A DNA stretch of 64,000 bases from BACL11 sp945865535 (GCA_947502765.1 CANNBA010000001.1:62001-126000), one strand, 5' to 3'; positions 1 through 9,063 are shown, numbered from the stretch's first letter. Program-made: numbers and translations. The notes: generated by a model from the letters alone, not told the origin.

Positions 1-615
1 TACCCAACTTTCTGTATTTTTTTCTAATTGAGAAAACCCTTTTATTGAAGGAAAACCAATTACCTCTTGATACTCATTTGTTGCATTAATAATTCCTGCA
101 ATGGTACCCCCTGTTCCAACAGCGCAACAAATAAAATCTTGAGTATCATTTTTATCTAACATTTCAGCAGCCCCTTTTATAGCCAACTCATTTGTACCTC
201 CTTCTGGGATTAAATAGAAATCACCAAATCGTATTTTTAGCTTTTCTAAAAAATGAACAGTATGTTTTAATCGATAATCACTTCTACTTACATAATGAAT
301 TTTCATACCTTGCTCTATTGCAAAATCAAGTGTCGGATTTAAACACAAATGCTCCTCTCCTCTTATAATTCCAATGCTAGTAAATCCATTTTCTTTTGCT
401 AGAAAAGCAGTTGCTGCAATATGATTGGAATAAGCCCCACCAAAAGTCAATATTGATTGAGCTCCTTGCCTTTTTGCTTCAATTAAATTGTATTTTAATT
501 TAAACCATTTATTGCCAGAAATATGCTTATGAATTTGATCAATTCTTTTAATGAAAAGTCGAATTTCCTTCTGTTTTAAAAGCGAAAAGGATATTTCTTG
601 AGTTTTTATTTTCAT
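1..615 (-). CDS. ACC deaminase / D-cysteine desulfhydrase-like PLP enzyme (partial, C-terminus cut by window edge)
   Basis: The first 205 codons are visible, starting at the ATG complementary to 613-615; the gene runs off the window edge. The N-terminal GNKWFKLKYN stretch carries the lysine expected to bind pyridoxal phosphate. TFGGAYSNH, IPEGGTNELA and a glycine loop VGTGGTIAG are typical of the fold-type II family that includes 1-aminocyclopropane-1-carboxylate deaminase and D-cysteine desulfhydrase. These enzymes deaminate small amino acids in the cytoplasm. The residues that separate the two activities cannot be judged from this part, so the substrate is open. It is divergent from the small Cys-rich gene at 646, with only 30 bp between the starts. 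Confidence 0.85.
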   Translation of the reverse strand, partial: MKIKTQEISFSLLKQKEIRLFIKRIDQIHKHISGNKWFKLKYNLIEAKRQGAQSILTFGGAYSNHIAATAFLAKENGFTSIGIIRGEEHLCLNPTLDFAIEQGMKIHYVSRSDYRLKHTVHFLEKLKIRFGDFYLIPEGGTNELAIKGAAEMLDKNDTQDFICCAVGTGGTIAGIINATNEYQEVIGFPSIKGFSQLEKNTESWV

Positions 616-645
616 TTGTGCAAATATCGTAATTTAGCACAGCCA

Positions 646-822
646 ATGAAAGAATTTTCAAAATTAGACCAGCTAGATAAAGAAGATTATTACTATGCTA
701 AAGAAGGCTATATTATTTTTACCGAAAAATATCATTTAAAAAGAGGATATTGTTGCAACAACAATTGCAAACATTGTCCTTTTAAAAAAGAAGTAAAGAA
801 AAAAGAAAATGACAGATCTTAA
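646..822 (+). CDS. Small Cys-rich protein (DUF5522-like)
   Basis: A 58-residue cytoplasmic protein with a compact HLKRGYCCNNNCKHCPF motif, as in a short conserved family (DUF5522) found mainly in Bacteroidota. The clustered cysteines and histidines suggest metal or Fe-S binding, but no function is known to me. A longer frame opens at 598 with an ATG that would sit inside the divergent upstream gene; the internal ATG at 646 gives the usual family start and is preferred. The 3' end overlaps hutU by 14 bp, so the two are probably translationally coupled. Confidence 0.7.
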   Translation: MKEFSKLDQLDKEDYYYAKEGYIIFTEKYHLKRGYCCNNNCKHCPFKKEVKKKENDRS

Positions 823-2812
823 AAAAACTATTTTGCAAGGAATTCCTTCAGAACTGCCTGCTAAAAAAAATAGAAACCCAAAAATCAGTCATGCTCCTAA
901 ACGTAAAGATATTCTTACAAAGGAAGAAAAAAGACTAGCCATTCGTAATGGGTTGCGTTATTTTCCTGAGCACATGCACCCTACTCTAGCTCCTGAGTTT
1001 GCTGAAGAACTAAAAACTTACGGAAGAATCTATATGTATCGTTTTATGCCTGATTATGAGATAAAAGCAAGGCACTTAGAAGATTTTCCACATAAAAGCA
1101 AACAAGCAGCAGCTATTCAATTAATGCTCTCCAATAACCTAGATGATGCCATTGCACAGCATCCTCAGGAATTGATAACATATGGTGGAAATGGATCTGT
1201 ATTTCAAAACTGGGCCCAGTATTTACTATGCATGCAGTTTTTAGCAGAAATGACTGATGAACAAACCCTAGCAATTTATTCAGGTCATCCAATGGGATTA
1301 TTTCCTTCACATAAAGATGCTCCTAGAGTTGTTGTAACCAATGGAATGATGATTCCTAACTATTCTAAAGCGGATGATTGGGAAAAATTTAATGCTTTGG
1401 GAGTTACTCAATACGGACAAATGACGGCAGGTTCCTTCATGTATATTGGACCTCAAGGAATTGTACACGGAACAACGATTACTGTGCTGAATGCAGCCCG
1501 AAAAATTGATCCAAAAGCAGAAGATTTAAGTGGAAAGATATTCGTTACTTCAGGGCTTGGGGGAATGAGTGGTGCTCAAGCTAAAGCTGGAGTCATTGCT
1601 AAAGGAGTTTGTATAGTTGCAGAAATTAATCCTCAAGCAACTTACAAAAGACAGGACCAAGGCTGGGTAGATGAAGTTTTTACAAATCTAGATGAATTAC
1701 TAGATAGAGCGATTATTGCGAGAGAACAAAAAGAGGCTGTTTCATTAGCTTATGATGGCAATATTGTTGAGCTCTGGGAAAGAATAGTTGAGCGTAATAT
1801 TCATATTGAAATTGGTTCTGATCAAACTTCATTGCACAATCCTTGGGCAGGTGGCTACTACCCTATTGGAATGTCTTATGAGACGGCAAATGAGATGATG
1901 ATTAAAAATCCTGAGCAATTTAAGAAAGAAGTTCAAAAAACATTGATTCGTCACACAAATGCCATCAATACACTTACTGCAAAAGGAATGTACTTTTTTG
2001 ATTACGGAAATGCTTTTTTACTAGAATCTAGTCGTGCAGGTGCTGCTATCTTAAATGCTAAAGGAGATTTCAAATATCCATCTTATGTACAAGATATTAT
2101 GGGTCCTATGTGTTTTGACTATGGCTTTGGTCCTTTTAGATGGGTTTGCGCCTCCAACGACCCAAAAGACTTGGCAATTACAGATAAAATTGCATGTAGC
2201 GTTTTAGAAGAACTGATGAAAGATTCCCCTTCTGAAATTAAATTACAGATGAGTGATAATATCAATTGGATAAAAGCTGCTGGAGAAAATAAGATGGTAG
2301 TTGGTTCACAGGCTCGTATTTTATATGCAGATGCTGAAGGAAGAATGAGAATTGCTGAAGCTTTTAATAATGCTGTTTTTGATGGTACACTTTCTGCTCC
2401 AGTTGTTTTGGGCCGTGATCATCATGATGTATCTGGTACTGACTCTCCTTATCGAGAAACTTCCAATATTTATGATGGCTCACAATTTACTGCTGATATG
2501 GCAATTCAAAATGTGATAGGCGATAGTTTTAGAGGGGCCACTTGGGTGTCTATACACAATGGAGGTGGCGTTGGTTGGGGTGAAGTAATTAATGGTGGTT
2601 TTGGTATGTTATTAGATGGTTCTGCTGATTCAGAAAGAAGATTAAAATCCATGTTATTTTGGGATGTAAATAATGGAATTTCTAGAAGAAGTTGGGCACG
2701 AAACAAAGAAGCTAACTTTGCTATAAAAAGAGCAATGCAAATGAATCCTAATCTAAAAGTCACTATGCCAAATATTACAGATGATGATTTAATTAATAAT
2801 TTGGAATTTTAA
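809..2812 (+). CDS. hutU: Urocanate hydratase (urocanase)
   Basis: Converts urocanate to 4-imidazolone-5-propionate with tightly bound NAD+, the second step of histidine degradation. The 667-residue length fits the longer urocanase form rather than the roughly 556-residue enterobacterial type. Diagnostic stretches include TYGGNGSVFQNWAQY near residue 125, SGHPMGLFPSH, VTSGLGGMSGAQAKAG near 247 and QDQGWVDEVFTNLDE. The start overlaps the preceding small gene by 14 bp. No other hut gene (hutH, hutI, hutG) is present in the window, so the pathway must be scattered or completed elsewhere. A hairpin terminator follows about 70 bp after the stop. Confidence 0.95.
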   Translation: MTDLKKTILQGIPSELPAKKNRNPKISHAPKRKDILTKEEKRLAIRNGLRYFPEHMHPTLAPEFAEELKTYGRIYMYRFMPDYEIKARHLEDFPHKSKQAAAIQLMLSNNLDDAIAQHPQELITYGGNGSVFQNWAQYLLCMQFLAEMTDEQTLAIYSGHPMGLFPSHKDAPRVVVTNGMMIPNYSKADDWEKFNALGVTQYGQMTAGSFMYIGPQGIVHGTTITVLNAARKIDPKAEDLSGKIFVTSGLGGMSGAQAKAGVIAKGVCIVAEINPQATYKRQDQGWVDEVFTNLDELLDRAIIAREQKEAVSLAYDGNIVELWERIVERNIHIEIGSDQTSLHNPWAGGYYPIGMSYETANEMMIKNPEQFKKEVQKTLIRHTNAINTLTAKGMYFFDYGNAFLLESSRAGAAILNAKGDFKYPSYVQDIMGPMCFDYGFGPFRWVCASNDPKDLAITDKIACSVLEELMKDSPSEIKLQMSDNINWIKAAGENKMVVGSQARILYADAEGRMRIAEAFNNAVFDGTLSAPVVLGRDHHDVSGTDSPYRETSNIYDGSQFTADMAIQNVIGDSFRGATWVSIHNGGGVGWGEVINGGFGMLLDGSADSERRLKSMLFWDVNNGISRRSWARNKEANFAIKRAMQMNPNLKVTMPNITDDDLINNLEF

Positions 2813-2883
2813 ATTGAAAAAGTCTTTAGTTTATTAAATCTTACTACTAAAATTCAAAACAAAAGACTGCAAGGTCTTTAATA

Positions 2884-2910
2884 AAAAACCCACTTCTCAG
2901 TAGGGTTTTT
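2884..2910. terminator. Bidirectional Rho-independent terminator
   Basis: The stretch reads AAAACCCACT-TCTC-AGTaGGGTTTT, a hairpin flanked by A residues on the left and T residues on the right, so it can act for both hutU (plus) and the tRNA pair (minus). Confidence 0.75.
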
Positions 2911-2919
2911 ATTTTTAAG

Positions 2920-2993
2920 TCGGGGTAGCAAGATTCGAACTTGCGACCTCCTGCTCCCAAAGCAGGCGCGATACCGGGCTACGCTATACCCCG
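2920..2993 (-). tRNA. tRNA-Pro (anticodon TGG)
   Basis: The reverse complement folds as a cloverleaf: acceptor CGGGGTA/TACCCCG with discriminator A, anticodon stem CCTGC/GCAGG around loop TTTGGGA (anticodon TGG), and T arm GCAAG-TTCGAAT-CTTGC. The CCA end is not encoded. It lies 62 bp downstream of tRNA-Ser on the same strand and is probably co-transcribed. Confidence 0.95.
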
Positions 2994-3055
2994 AAAAAAG
3001 GTTTGCAAATCTAAAAAAGTTTTGTACATCAAAACCAAAAAACTTTTTTATTTTG

Positions 3056-3144
3056 CGGAGAGACGGGGATTCGAACCCCGGGTACCCCGTTAGGGGTACG
3101 CTTGTTTAGCAAACAAGTCCTTTCGGCCTCTCAGGCACCTCTCC
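3056..3144 (-). tRNA. tRNA-Ser (anticodon GCT)
   Basis: A long-variable-arm tRNA: acceptor GGAGAGG/TCTCTCC with discriminator G, anticodon stem CTTGT/ACAAG around TTGCTAA (anticodon GCT), a class II variable arm containing TACCCC/GGGGTA, and T arm CGGGG-TTCGAAT-CCCCG. CCA is not encoded. Confidence 0.95.
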
Positions 3145-3182
3145 AATTTTAAAATCTTTTATGAACTATTTTTTTAGGGTTG

Positions 3183-3213
3183 CAAATGTATACTAATCTC
3201 AATTTGTAGCAAA
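3183..3213 (-). promoter_or_regulatory. Promoter for the tRNA-Ser/tRNA-Pro unit
   Basis: On the minus strand a TTTG box (3210-3213) is followed after exactly 19 bp by TACATTTG (3183-3190), matching the Bacteroidota housekeeping promoter TTTG-N19-TAnnTTTG. It lies about 39 bp upstream of the tRNA-Ser 5' end. Confidence 0.8.
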
Positions 3214-3267
3214 CAAAATTTTAAATTTATTTGAAATGTAATATGCTAATTTATTTGGGTCAAATGT

Positions 3268-3275
3268 TATATTTG
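3268..3275 (+). promoter_or_regulatory. Putative -7 box for the peptide ABC transporter operon
   Basis: TATATTTG matches TAnnTTTG and is 20 bp upstream of the ATG at 3296. No TTTG box lies at the ideal 19 bp spacing, so strength is uncertain. Confidence 0.5.
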
Positions 3276-3295
3276 CAGACCTATTAAATTAGATT

Positions 3296-5059
3296 ATGAC
3301 TAAAAAAATATTGTTAACACTCTTTATATCAGCTATATTAACTTCTTGCGTTAAAAAAAGAGATCTCTCACAAAACACCGTTATTGCCCATTTGACAGCT
3401 CAGCCTGATGGATTGCACCCTTTTAATGACAACTCTGTTATGAGAAGTTATATATTTAATTACACACAGAAAACACTCATAAAATTAGATCTAAGAACAC
3501 TAGATTACATTCCAGATCTAGTTAAAGAAATGCCTATTGTATCAGAAGATAATTTATCATTTGACTATGAACTAAAAAAAGGTGTTTTGTGGGATGATGG
3601 ATCAGAATTAACTGCTGAAGATGTTGCATTTTCGGTAAAATTAATGCTTTGCCCTCTTACTGATAACGCACAAATAAGAAGCAATTATTCTACTGTAATT
3701 AAAAGTATTGAAATAGATCCTACAAATCCAATGAAATTTACCATGCATGCTCAAAAAATACATTGGGAGAATAAGTATATTTTCTCTGAACTTTATATGG
3801 TTCAAAAATCACTTTGGGATCCAAAAGGTGTGTTAGATAATGTAACTTTTGTGGATTTATTATCAGAAAATTTTAAAGAAACTGAAGTTTTGTCTAATTT
3901 TTTTAATAGCTATAACAATGCAGATAATGGAATTAAACCAGATTTATTAGTTGGGCTTGGAGCCTATAAAGTAACAGAGTGGGTAGTTAGCCAATATATA
4001 ACAATTGAGAAGAAAAAGAATTGGTGGGGAGCAAATGACACCTCAGTATATAATAGAGCATACCCCGATAAAATAATTTTTAAAATTATCAGTGATGACG
4101 CCTCTACTTATCTTGCACTTAAAAATCAAGAAATTGATGTGACAACTGAAATTGGTACTATCAAACTGCTAAAATTACAGGAAAGAGAATATTTCAACGA
4201 TAACTACGAATCTGACTTTTTAGATCAATATTCGTTTAATTACATGGGCCTTAATATGAAACCAGATGGCATAAAACAAAAGCCATTTTTTACCGATCAA
4301 AAAGTAAGAAGAGCAATGGCTTATATGATACCAGTTGATGAAATAATAGAGGTCATGATGCATGGAAAAGCAAGCAGGCAAGCATCATTGATTTCTCCAC
4401 TACAAAAGGCATATAATGATACTTTGAAACTTATTCCTCTAGATATTGAAAAAGCAAAAGAGCTTTTAACTCAGGCAGGTTGGGTAGATACTGATGGAGA
4501 TAATATTCGTGATAAAATGATAAATGGAGTCAAAACTCCTTTTTCTTTTAAACTAAGCTACATGAGTTCTCCAATCTCAACAGAAATAGTACTTATGATG
4601 AAAGCTAGCATGTACAAAGCTGGAGTAGTTGCTGAGCCAACTCCTATGGATTTTACACTCTTTTATAAAAATGCTGAGGACCATGAATTTGATGCTATGC
4701 TTGGTGGTTGGGGAGGTAGCGCTTCTTACTCTAATCCTATGCAATTATGGCATACATCATCTTGGGTTACCAAAGGATCTAATTTTTGTGGTTTTGGAGA
4801 TGCTGAGAGTGATGCATTAATTGAAGAAGCAAATCATACCCTAGATCCTGAAATAAATCACAATGCACTTTTAAAACTCCAAGCAAAAGTATATAACGAT
4901 CAGCCTTATGTATTTCTTTACGCCACAAAAAAGAAATTTGCATTACACAAAAGATTTAACAACATAGATAGGTACTTAGAACGACCAGGAGTTATGCTTC
5001 AAAATTTAGATTTAAAACCAGCATTTTCTGCCAAAAATATGGTACCCACTAATAACTAA
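3296..5059 (+). CDS. ABC transporter substrate-binding lipoprotein, peptide/nickel family (SBP_bac_5)
   Basis: Captures a substrate, most likely a peptide, outside the inner membrane and delivers it to the permeases encoded downstream. The 587-residue protein begins with a lipoprotein signal ending in LTSC (Cys18). Family 5 features follow: HLTAQPDGLHPFNDN, KKGVLWDDGSELTAEDVAFSVK near residue 95, a DQKVRRAMAYMIPVDEI segment in the middle and AKELLTQAGW later. It is the first gene of a three-gene unit, 23 bp ahead of the first permease. Family membership is clear; the specific ligand is not. Confidence 0.9.
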   Translation: MTKKILLTLFISAILTSCVKKRDLSQNTVIAHLTAQPDGLHPFNDNSVMRSYIFNYTQKTLIKLDLRTLDYIPDLVKEMPIVSEDNLSFDYELKKGVLWDDGSELTAEDVAFSVKLMLCPLTDNAQIRSNYSTVIKSIEIDPTNPMKFTMHAQKIHWENKYIFSELYMVQKSLWDPKGVLDNVTFVDLLSENFKETEVLSNFFNSYNNADNGIKPDLLVGLGAYKVTEWVVSQYITIEKKKNWWGANDTSVYNRAYPDKIIFKIISDDASTYLALKNQEIDVTTEIGTIKLLKLQEREYFNDNYESDFLDQYSFNYMGLNMKPDGIKQKPFFTDQKVRRAMAYMIPVDEIIEVMMHGKASRQASLISPLQKAYNDTLKLIPLDIEKAKELLTQAGWVDTDGDNIRDKMINGVKTPFSFKLSYMSSPISTEIVLMMKASMYKAGVVAEPTPMDFTLFYKNAEDHEFDAMLGGWGGSASYSNPMQLWHTSSWVTKGSNFCGFGDAESDALIEEANHTLDPEINHNALLKLQAKVYNDQPYVFLYATKKKFALHKRFNNIDRYLERPGVMLQNLDLKPAFSAKNMVPTNN

Positions 5060-5082
5060 AGAATAATTAGCAATAAAGAAAT

Positions 5083-6561
5083 ATGTTTAAATACGTAATC
5101 AAAAGAGTACTAACATTTATGCCTATGCTAATAGCGATTTCTCTATTATCATTCATAATTAGTATCAATGCTCCTGGAGATCCTGTTGAACGCTTATCCA
5201 AAGCAGCAGGAAGTGAAGGCTCTGCTGAACAACAATCAGGAGCCTCCAAAAAAATAAAAGAAGAACTGCGAAAAAAATTAGGATTGGATTTACCTATCTT
5301 TTACTTTAGCATTACTGATCTGGCATCTTCTGACACACTTTACAAAGTACAAGATAAATACCATAAAGTAACCCTTGAAGAGCTAACGCATCAAAGTGGA
5401 AACTGGGAAGTAGTATCTGATTATTACTCTTCTTTATTACAGTTGCAAAAATCTCATTTAAAGATAAATGCAAAACAAATTGTTGCAAATGATTCCACTT
5501 TAGATTTGAATACTGTAACTGAAGTTACGAATCAATTTGGTATTGAAATAGGAAGTCTATTAGAAACATCCAATAAAGAACTCATTGCAGGAAAATTCGA
5601 GAAAATGAATGGCTTGGTTGTTAAACATTCGTTTCTCAATTTTTTAAGCAAACCTTTATTAAAGACACAAAATTGTAGAGCTGATTTGCTTGCAAAACAA
5701 ACAATATGGAAGACTTATATTCCTGCAATAAATTTCTATGGAACTACAAATCAATATCATTTATGGCTTTTTGGTAATGGAAAAGAAAGAATGGGGCTTT
5801 TAAGAGGAGATTTTGGTATATCTTATATTGATAGTCAACCAATACAAGATAAAATTTGGGGAAAAGTTGGAATCTCGTTTACTCTATCATTAATTTCAAT
5901 CTTCTTAGCTTATCTAATTAGTATTCCTATTGGTATTTATTCAGCTTACAGAAAAGATTCAGTAGCTGACAAAGGAATGTCACTAGTACTTTTTATCCTG
6001 TATTCTATGCCTTCATTCTTTGTTGGCACACTTTTATTATTACAATTTGCAAACCCTGATAATTTGAGTTGGTTCCCAGTTTCAGGAATTCAAGACCCTA
6101 CTATATTTAATCCAGAGTGGGGCTTTTGGGAAAAAATAAAACACAGGATGCCGTACTTAGTTTTACCAATTATTACTTACACTTATGGTTCATTTGCTTT
6201 TTTAAGTAGAATTATGAGAGTTGGTATGATTGATATAGTAAATCAAGATTATATTAGAACTGCCAGAGCCAAAGGATTAGGAGAAAAGAAAGTAATTCTT
6301 AAACATGCATTACGAAACTCTTTACTACCTGTAATTACAGTTTTTGCTGCTATCTTCCCAATGGCTATTGGAGGTAGTATTATTATTGAAGTTATTTTCT
6401 CCATACCTGGAATGGGAGTTGAAGTTTTTAACGCCATATTAAACTACGATTACCCAATGATTATTACAGTCTTTACCCTTTCTGGCTTTTTAACCATGAT
6501 TGGATACTTAGTATCTGATATACTTTATGCCCTGGTTGACCCAAGAATTTCATACAAATAG
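5083..6561 (+). CDS. ABC transporter permease, DppB/OppB type
   Basis: Inner-membrane channel subunit of a peptide importer. It has an N-terminal membrane segment (about residues 8-28), the INAPGDPVE segment typical of DppB proteins, then five C-terminal membrane segments. The EAA loop that contacts the ATPase reads RTARAKGLGEKKVILKHALRN. At 492 residues it is about 150 longer than enterobacterial DppB, because of an extra soluble stretch between the first membrane segment and the conserved GDFG region (about residues 75-225), expected to lie outside the membrane. It ends 4 bp before the second permease start. Confidence 0.9.
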   Translation: MFKYVIKRVLTFMPMLIAISLLSFIISINAPGDPVERLSKAAGSEGSAEQQSGASKKIKEELRKKLGLDLPIFYFSITDLASSDTLYKVQDKYHKVTLEELTHQSGNWEVVSDYYSSLLQLQKSHLKINAKQIVANDSTLDLNTVTEVTNQFGIEIGSLLETSNKELIAGKFEKMNGLVVKHSFLNFLSKPLLKTQNCRADLLAKQTIWKTYIPAINFYGTTNQYHLWLFGNGKERMGLLRGDFGISYIDSQPIQDKIWGKVGISFTLSLISIFLAYLISIPIGIYSAYRKDSVADKGMSLVLFILYSMPSFFVGTLLLLQFANPDNLSWFPVSGIQDPTIFNPEWGFWEKIKHRMPYLVLPIITYTYGSFAFLSRIMRVGMIDIVNQDYIRTARAKGLGEKKVILKHALRNSLLPVITVFAAIFPMAIGGSIIIEVIFSIPGMGVEVFNAILNYDYPMIITVFTLSGFLTMIGYLVSDILYALVDPRISYK

Positions 6562-6565
6562 AATT

Positions 6566-7891
6566 ATGCAAAATACTAACGAAAATTTTTCATTTAAGAA
6601 ATATGCTTGGACTCAATTCAAGAAAAATAAAATTGCATTAGTTTGTTTATATCTACTCTTTGCGCTAATCATTCTTGCTGTTTTTGCTCCATATATTGCT
6701 AATGACAGGCCTCTTTATGCAGAATTTGAAGGAAATACCCTTTATCCTGCATTTGCTAATGAAACAAGAATTGATTCTATTTATAATCCTAAAGGGGAAT
6801 TTATTCAAGTATTGCAATATGATATTACGGATTGGAGACAATTGAATCTCACCTCAGTAGTATGGGCTCCAATTCCTTATTCTCCATCAAGTATGGATAT
6901 GTATAATAGAGAATATGCTTCACCTTTAGGCAAACAAAGATTTAAAAATAGTGAAGGAGAAATTATAGATATTCCATCAAAATTCAGACACAAATTAGGA
7001 ACAGACGGAATTGGTAGAGATTTAGCATCTGGTTTAATTCATGGAACAAGAATCTCCTTAATGGTAGGTTTAGTTTCTATGGGTATTGCTTCTTTAATAG
7101 GCATAATTTTAGGAGCTCTAGCAGGATTCTTTGGTGATACAAAATTAAAAATGCCTAGAATAAAATATTGGCTAACACTTTTTGGAATATTTATGGGTCT
7201 ATTCTATGGTTTTGGACAAAGAAAATATGTTTTAGCAGAAGCTTTTGGAGAAAGTATCTCAAGTGGAATATTACAAATGCTAATAAGTATTGCTCTTATA
7301 ATCTGCATTGTATTTTTATTCCGACAACTTAGTAGATTGTTTCAATTTGGCTATTTAAAAGCCGAAACAAATGTACCTATAGACACATTTGTATCTAGAG
7401 GTATTGAGCTTCTAGACTCTATTCCAAGATTACTTTTAATTATTACAATCACTGCTATTGTTGACAGAAGTATATGGATTGTTATGATCATAATAGGTAT
7501 TACAGGATGGAGTGGTATTGCAAGATTTACTAGAGCTGAGTTCTTGCGTATTCGTTCCTTAGAGTTTGTTCAAGCAGCTGAATCATTAGGATTTTCATCA
7601 ATTAGAACCATTTTTAAACATGCACTACCTAATGCATTAGCTCCTGTATTTGTAAGTATTGCCTTTGGTATTGCTTCCGCAATTTTAATTGAAAGTGGAC
7701 TTTCATTTTTAGGAATAGGAGTACCAACAGACATTGTTACTTGGGGCTCTTTACTGAACCTTGGTAGACAAAACTTAGAAGCTTGGTGGTTGATTATTTA
7801 CCCAGGTATAGCAATATTTATAACCATTACAATTTACAATATGATTGCTGAAGCCTCTCGTGATGCTTTAGACCCTAAATTAAAAAGTTAA
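6566..7891 (+). CDS. ABC transporter permease, DppC/OppC type
   Basis: Second channel subunit of the same importer, 441 residues. N-terminal KKYAWTQFKKNKIALV precedes the first membrane helix as in DppC; the HKLGTDGIGRDLASGLIHG segment and the EAA loop QAAESLGFSSIRTIFKHALPN are diagnostic. A longer frame begins at 6527 inside the preceding gene, but the ATG at 6566 gives a normal N-terminus just after the dppB-like stop. As with its partner, it is longer than the roughly 300-residue standard because of an extended external loop. No ATPase gene follows; a terminator hairpin ends the unit. Confidence 0.9.
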   Translation: MQNTNENFSFKKYAWTQFKKNKIALVCLYLLFALIILAVFAPYIANDRPLYAEFEGNTLYPAFANETRIDSIYNPKGEFIQVLQYDITDWRQLNLTSVVWAPIPYSPSSMDMYNREYASPLGKQRFKNSEGEIIDIPSKFRHKLGTDGIGRDLASGLIHGTRISLMVGLVSMGIASLIGIILGALAGFFGDTKLKMPRIKYWLTLFGIFMGLFYGFGQRKYVLAEAFGESISSGILQMLISIALIICIVFLFRQLSRLFQFGYLKAETNVPIDTFVSRGIELLDSIPRLLLIITITAIVDRSIWIVMIIIGITGWSGIARFTRAEFLRIRSLEFVQAAESLGFSSIRTIFKHALPNALAPVFVSIAFGIASAILIESGLSFLGIGVPTDIVTWGSLLNLGRQNLEAWWLIIYPGIAIFITITIYNMIAEASRDALDPKLKS

Positions 7892-7913
7892 AATTTTAAG
7901 AACATAGTATAAA

Positions 7914-7940
7914 AAAAGCCGAGTAAATTACTCGGCTTTA
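7914..7940. terminator. Bidirectional terminator between the convergent permease and paaE genes
   Basis: A perfect 7 bp stem GCCGAGT/ACTCGGC around AAATT, extended by an A-run on the left and T-run on the right, positioned 22 bp after the permease stop and 16 bp beyond the paaE stop. Confidence 0.85.
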
Positions 7941-7956
7941 GTTTTGTAATATTATT

Positions 7957-8994
7957 TTACATCTCATCAAAATCAATAACTACATTTTCGGATGCTGGAT
8001 GTGATTGACAAGTTAATATATATCCTTGAGCAACTTCCTCTTCCGATAAAGAATAGTTGGCATCCATAGTAACTTTACCTTCCATTACTTTAGCTTTACA
8101 AGTACAACAAACAGCTCCTTTACATGAAAAAGGCACATCAGCACCATGCTTCATTGCAGCATCTAAAATTGTTTGACCTTTATTTGATAAAGTAAACTGA
8201 AAATCTTCTCCATCTACACAAACCCTAACATTAGAGATAATTTCTGCAGCATCACTAATACCATCCTCCTTTTTAACAGCAATAAACCTCTCAAAATGTA
8301 TATGAGATTGATTTACTTGATTAAGTAATAATAACTCATTAGTATTGTCAATTACTTCTCCGGGACCACAAATAAAATAATCATCAGCTTGTTTTAAATC
8401 CCTAAAAGTGTTTATGAGGTGTTGTAAGGTATTTTTATCAATCCTGCCATTTACACAAGACTGAACTTTCTCTTTAGAAAAAAACCAATGTATTTTTAAC
8501 TTTTCAGGGTTTTTACTTGCTAAATCTTTCAACTCATTATAAAACATCACGGATTCTTGTGTTTTATTGCCATAGATAAGTGTAAATTTTGAATCTTTTG
8601 AATTTTCCATTTTTGATTTAATCATAGACAAAATTGGGGTAACTCCACTTCCAGCACAAATACCTACAATATGATTCTTATCTCCCTTCATTATAAAATT
8701 TCCACTTGGAGGCATTACTTCTAAAATATCTCCAATTTTTACTTTAGTGGTTAAAAATGATGACATCTTACCTCCTGCTACTAATTTCACACCAATTGAA
8801 AGCCCTTCTGATAGTGAGGAACATATTGAATACGCTCTTCTAACTTCTTCCCCATTAATTTGGTGTTTAATGGTAATGTATTGTCCTGGAGTAAAATTAA
8901 ACTCAGGTGATTTTGAGATCTCAAAACTTATCTCAACTGCATCTTTTGTTAATTGATTGATGTTTTTAATGGCTAAAAAATGAAATGAACTCAT
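7957..8994 (-). CDS. paaE: Phenylacetyl-CoA 1,2-epoxidase reductase subunit
   Basis: Passes electrons from NAD(P)H through FAD and a [2Fe-2S] cluster to the di-iron PaaA oxygenase. The 345-residue protein has the flavin-binding RRAYSICSS (residues 52-60), a pyridine-nucleotide loop GICAGSGVTP (about 111-120) and a C-terminal plant-type ferredoxin domain with Cys291, Cys296, Cys299 and Cys329 (CX4CX2CX29C). This domain order (reductase then ferredoxin) matches PaaE. It is transcribed divergently from paaABCD, unlike the single collinear E. coli paa operon, and shares the 118 bp control region with paaA. Confidence 0.92.
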   Translation of the reverse strand: MSSFHFLAIKNINQLTKDAVEISFEISKSPEFNFTPGQYITIKHQINGEEVRRAYSICSSLSEGLSIGVKLVAGGKMSSFLTTKVKIGDILEVMPPSGNFIMKGDKNHIVGICAGSGVTPILSMIKSKMENSKDSKFTLIYGNKTQESVMFYNELKDLASKNPEKLKIHWFFSKEKVQSCVNGRIDKNTLQHLINTFRDLKQADDYFICGPGEVIDNTNELLLLNQVNQSHIHFERFIAVKKEDGISDAAEIISNVRVCVDGEDFQFTLSNKGQTILDAAMKHGADVPFSCKGAVCCTCKAKVMEGKVTMDANYSLSEEEVAQGYILTCQSHPASENVVIDFDEM

Positions 8995-9014
8995 AGTATT
9001 TTAAAAAATTTGTG

Positions 9015-9022
9015 CAAAAATA
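9015..9022 (-). promoter_or_regulatory. Putative -7 box for paaE
   Basis: The minus strand reads TATTTTTG, a full TAnnTTTG match 20 bp upstream of the paaE ATG; a TTTA (9042-9045) stands 19 bp further upstream as a near-match to TTTG. It overlaps the left inverted repeat of the paa control region. Confidence 0.55.
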
Positions 9023-9063
9023 TCATTTTAGATATTAGGGTTAAAGATATTATGACAAATATC
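9019..9063. promoter_or_regulatory. Candidate operator: paired inverted repeats between paaE and paaA
   Basis: Four copies of the hexamer GATATT/AATATC occur in 45 bp: AATATC at 9019-9024, GATATT at 9031-9036, GATATT at 9046-9051 and AATATC at 9058-9063. They form two 18 bp dyads (6-6-6) arranged symmetrically. The left dyad overlaps the paaE -7 box; the right dyad ends 23 bp before the paaA -7 box. This layout suits a dimeric repressor, but no regulator gene is nearby and the AT-rich background makes chance matches possible. Confidence 0.4.

Noticed and set aside
598..645. Upstream extension of the small Cys-rich gene to an ATG at 598
   Set aside because: It would overlap the divergent enzyme gene and its start region; the family-like sequence begins at the ATG at 646.
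2506..2763. Minus-strand frames inside hutU and other confident genes
   Set aside because: They lie wholly within well-supported genes on the other strand and encode low-complexity, unrecognisable products.
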